A stretch of DNA of 64,000 bases from Mycoplasmatota bacterium (GTDB lineage: Bacteria > Bacillota_I > Bacilli_A > Izemoplasmatales > Hujiaoplasmataceae). Below the pieces are notes generated by a model. It was given only the letters and a program-made list of their open reading frames with translations, was not told the origin of the DNA and made no database searches. Shown piece by piece: positions 61,532 to 64,000 of this stretch; within the stretch, counting starts at the first letter, position 1; each line of letters begins with the position of its first letter. The DNA is taken from positions 1,488,001 through 1,552,000 of the forward strand of contig CP076020.1 of the NCBI GenBank assembly GCA_018622675.1, written 5' to 3'. The position numbers and the translations under genes are program-made.

Positions 61532-62383
61532 TTATTCACCTTTAAATATTTGTTTTAGAGTTTCCAATTCCTCTTTATTTTTAAAAGTAATGATCATTTT
61601 ATTACTTGAAACTTTTATTTCATTAAAAAAATGTAGTTTTTGATTAAGTTCATCTTTTGTTTCATTTAGATTTTTTTGTAGGTCTATATCCACACTTTTT
61701 CGATTAATTTGCTTTTTCTTTTTTTCTTTTTTTACAATTTGTTCGATATCTCTTACTGTTAATTTTTTATCTATAATCGTTTGTGCTATATTTATAATGC
61801 GATTTTTATCTTTTAATTTACTTAGGCTTCTTGCATGGCCCATGGTGATGTTACCTTGATTAATTTCATTAATGACTTCTTGCGGTAAAGTCAAAATACC
61901 CAAAGCGTTAGAAACATAAGACCGACTCTTACCAATTTTATGAGCTAATTCTAAGTGAGTTAAGTCTAAAGCTTCAATAACGTTCTTATAAGCTTTAGCC
62001 TCTTCAACAATTGTTAAATCTTCTCTTTGAATATTCTCTAACAAGGCTAATTCTGCTAGATATTGATTATTATAATCTCTTACAATTGCTGGAATAGTTT
62101 TAAATCCAGCCATTTCTGAAGCCCTTACTCTACGTTCACCTGCAACAAGCAAATAACCATTAGCTATCTTTTTTACAATAATAGGTTGTAAAACACCATT
62201 CATTTGAATAGATTCAGATAACTCTTTTAAAGCTTTTTTATCGAAATGTTTTCTGGGTTGAAAAGGATTCGGTGTGATTAACGATAAGTCAATCTCAACG
62301 ATTTCTTCATTATCTTTTACATCAATTTCATTTTCTTTTAATAAGTCTTGTAAACTACGTTTAATTAATTCATCTTTATTCAC
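61532..62383 (-). CDS. parB: chromosome partitioning protein ParB (Spo0J)
   Basis: Centromere-binding CTPase that loads at parS and spreads. The 283 residues have a short N-terminal ParA-interacting region, the CTP-binding N-domain (NPFQPRKHFDKKALKELSESI, LLVAGERRVRASEMAG), the helix-turn-helix region (THLELAHKIGKSRSYVSNALGIL) and a C-terminal dimerisation domain. The start is GTG at 62383, 9 bases after AGAGGTGG and overlapping parA by 8 bases. No parS site was found in the window. Confidence 0.95.
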   Translation of the reverse strand: MNKDELIKRSLQDLLKENEIDVKDNEEIVEIDLSLITPNPFQPRKHFDKKALKELSESIQMNGVLQPIIVKKIANGYLLVAGERRVRASEMAGFKTIPAIVRDYNNQYLAELALLENIQREDLTIVEEAKAYKNVIEALDLTHLELAHKIGKSRSYVSNALGILTLPQEVINEINQGNITMGHARSLSKLKDKNRIINIAQTIIDKKLTVRDIEQIVKKEKKKKQINRKSVDIDLQKNLNETKDELNQKLHFFNEIKVSSNKMIITFKNKEELETLKQIFKGE

Positions 62384-63148
62384 GGCGACTCACCACCTCT
62401 TTGGCTAATTTTTTATAACTGATTGATGATTTCGATCTAGGAGAGAATTGTGTGACTGGCATTCCATAAAAAGTTGCATTTGAACAAGTAATATTTCTAG
62501 GTATGATTGTTTTAAAAACTTTTTCTTTAAAATATGTTTTAATTTCATTTACAATTTGAAAACCAGATGTAACACGTTTATCTAGCATAGTTAGTAAAAC
62601 ACCATAGATAGTTAAATTTTCCTTGTTAACCTTCTTTTTATTCTGAACGGTCCTAATGTATTCAATAACTGGGTTAATCCATCCATGGCCAAAAATTCAC
62701 ACTGTACAGGAACAATAACCCCATCAGATGCGACCAAAGCATTGGTTGTAATGTATCCTAATGAGGGTGGACAATCAATTAAAATATAATCGTATTTATT
62801 TTTTATTTCTTCAATTAAATCATGCAAAATAAAATCTCTATTAGAATCAGCAATAATCACTTCTTCTACACCTTCAACCATTGTTTTTGCGGGTAATACA
62901 TCAACATTTCTATGATTACTTTTAATCAGTATATCTTGAAAAGTTGCTTCTCTTTTAAATACATCAAAAATACTTTTGTGTACTGTACCTCTGTTAATGC
63001 CCATACAAGAGGTTGCGTTTGCTTGATAATCTAAATCAACCAATAAAATTTTATTTCTTAAGTTCGCTAAAGAACTCGCTAAATTAATCGCAGTTGTTGT
63101 TTTTCCAACTCCGCCTTTTTGATTTGCTATCGATATGACAATTCCCAT
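62376..63148 (-). pseudogene. parA: chromosome partitioning ATPase ParA (Soj), frame interrupted by a one-base deletion
   Basis: The N-terminal part (62612-63148) has the deviant Walker A KGGVGKTTT (11-19), LVDLDYQANAT and IDCPPSLG, up to CEFLAMDGLTQLLNT. It then leaves the family sequence (LGPFRIKRR). In the next frame IRTVQNKKKVN...TIYGVLLTMLDKRVTSG continues the ParA alignment to SYKKLAKEVVSRRE at 62376. Inserting one base near 62657 restores a 257-residue protein of normal length. It could be a sequencing error, a real mutation, or less likely a programmed shift. parB follows with an 8-base overlap, unharmed. Confidence 0.88.
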
Positions 63149-63160
63149 GTTTTATCCACC

Positions 63161-64000
63161 TTATTTCTTTAAATGTTTTTTTATGATATCTTGATTGTCT
63201 TGATAAAATGCGAGTATATGATCATCAAAAAATTCTTCAAAATCAAAGTCTTCAAGATTTTTCGCGTCATCTTTCCGCTCAATTTTATTCCAATCACTTA
63301 ATTGGTATAAATTATTTGCTATGTATACATAGATTAATGAAAATGCAATGACTTGTTCATCTTTGTATTCAGTTAAGTTTTCAACATTTAATACATTCAT
63401 ATCCACTGTTGATTGATAATCTCTTAAACAAAAATTAATGACCATTGAGAACAAATCAGAATTATCATTGATAATATATTTTCTTAAGCTATCTGTTGTT
63501 TTTTTCATATTGATACTGATTTCTTCATTATCAAGAATTGATTCAAAGCCTTTTTCATGTATGTAAATATATAAATCGACGATATTTTTAATTTCTGATC
63601 CATCTTTTAATATTTGTTTAGCTATAAACTCACTTGTTTCAAAAACTGCTTTTTGAAAATCTAAGTCTTGGTAAATAGGTGGCAAGCCATCAATCTTTCT
63701 TAAAGCTTCCATATAATTAAAAATATCTTCTTGGATACCATCATTGGTTTTTTTACTGTTGATCCATTCTACATTCATTTCAGCATATGATTTTTCATTC
63801 ACCAAAATATAAATAAAATTAACGATATAGTACAAAATCAAACCTACAACATATATATATATTGCCCCAGTAATATCTTCTGCTAAAAGGAGTCCATCAC
63901 CTTCTGTCAAAATGTAAAAAACACCTAACACTCCAACAACACTTCCATAAACAAAATATGAGTATACTTCTTGATATAAAGCAATTATAGTGATGACAAT
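63161..64000 (-). CDS. membrane protein of unknown function, N-terminus outside the window
   Basis: The frame is open to the window edge, so the start lies beyond 64000. The visible N-terminal part is hydrophobic in two stretches (ALYQEVYSYFVYGSVVGVLGVFYIL and AIYIYVVGLILYYIVNFIYIL, here shown only as the ends SVVGVLGVFYIL and LILYYIVNFIYIL). They are followed by about 190 cytoplasmic residues, acidic and mostly helical. No family recognised. It lies 12 bases before parA on the same strand, so it is probably the gene preceding parA in the same operon. Confidence 0.7.
   Translation of the reverse strand: MVITIIALYQEVYSYFVYGSVVGVLGVFYILTEGDGLLLAEDITGAIYIYVVGLILYYIVNFIYILVNEKSYAEMNVEWINSKKTNDGIQEDIFNYMEALRKIDGLPPIYQDLDFQKAVFETSEFIAKQILKDGSEIKNIVDLYIYIHEKGFESILDNEEISINMKKTTDSLRKYIINDNSDLFSMVINFCLRDYQSTVDMNVLNVENLTEYKDEQVIAFSLIYVYIANNLYQLSDWNKIERKDDAKNLEDFDFEEFFDDHILAFYQDNQDIIKKHLKK

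Noticed and set aside
63150-63160. DnaA box and replication origin next to parA
   Set aside because: A single TTATCCACC is present, with no cluster of boxes or unwinding element; oriC is probably outside the window.
61500-64000. parS site near parAB
   Set aside because: No match to the TGTTTCACGTGAAACA type palindrome could be found anywhere in the window.

Overview
The window is AT-rich DNA from a wall-less-looking, Acholeplasma/Izemoplasma-type Mollicute or a close low-GC Firmicute relative. This is inferred from three things: gene order almost identical to Bacillus in the ribosomal region, standard-code usage (Trp read from TGG, TGA used as a stop), and many lipoproteins built from InlB-type, BspA-type and collagen-like repeats. 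The species cannot be fixed from the sequence. Most genes are on the minus strand. The parA-parB-DUF951 group at the right end resembles the origin-proximal region of Bacillus.

Layout. 1-2.9 kb: a partial membrane protein, cardiolipin synthase and a DUF1508 repeat protein. 2.9-16.6 kb: rpsI-rplM; then metG, DJ-1, rsmI, a tRNA1(Val)-type methyltransferase, ricT, holB and tmk in the order of the Bacillus tmk-metS region; a divergent metal ABC transporter; then truA and the ECF transporter core ecfT-ecfA2-ecfA1, and a HEPN-like/CBS protein. 16.6-31.1 kb: the complete alpha, spc and S10 ribosomal operons (rplQ back to rpsJ), including rpmJ and a TTG-started infA, with a strong promoter and a structured leader before rpsJ. 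31.1-49 kb: metabolic and transport genes. These are a Cas4-like nuclease/DinG-type helicase fusion, a probable dead SGNH esterase, ZIP transporter plus YqhD-type alcohol dehydrogenase, a GDPD, an MFS carrier, and a P-type cation ATPase behind a yybP-ykoY (Mn2+) riboswitch. They are followed by an Ig-like surface protein, aldo/keto reductase, YqxD, a nitroreductase and an SDR.

49.1-59.8 kb is an accessory island. It holds a decayed IS3 element, a 17-repeat BspA-type lipoprotein, a multi-pass membrane protein and a 1563-residue lipoprotein with two seven-bladed RCC1 propellers nested inside InlB-type repeats. The island ends at an intact tRNA-Phe on the right and at a degraded 3' half of tRNA-Phe plus its terminator on the left. 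Further tRNA-Phe and tRNA-Trp fragments lie between the surface-protein genes. 59.8-60.9 kb is an 11-gene tRNA operon containing one tRNA-like sequence with no anticodon arm. 61-64 kb carries a MazG-like pyrophosphohydrolase, DUF951, parB, a frameshifted parA and a partial membrane protein.

Many of the longest possible reading frames begin at a GTG, TTG or ATG lying inside the Shine-Dalgarno sequence. Starts were moved downstream where the SD and family alignment required it. The points most worth checking are the tRNA-linked island, the nested propellers, the Mn2+ riboswitch, the anticodon-arm-less tRNA, the parA frameshift and the HEPN-CBS protein.
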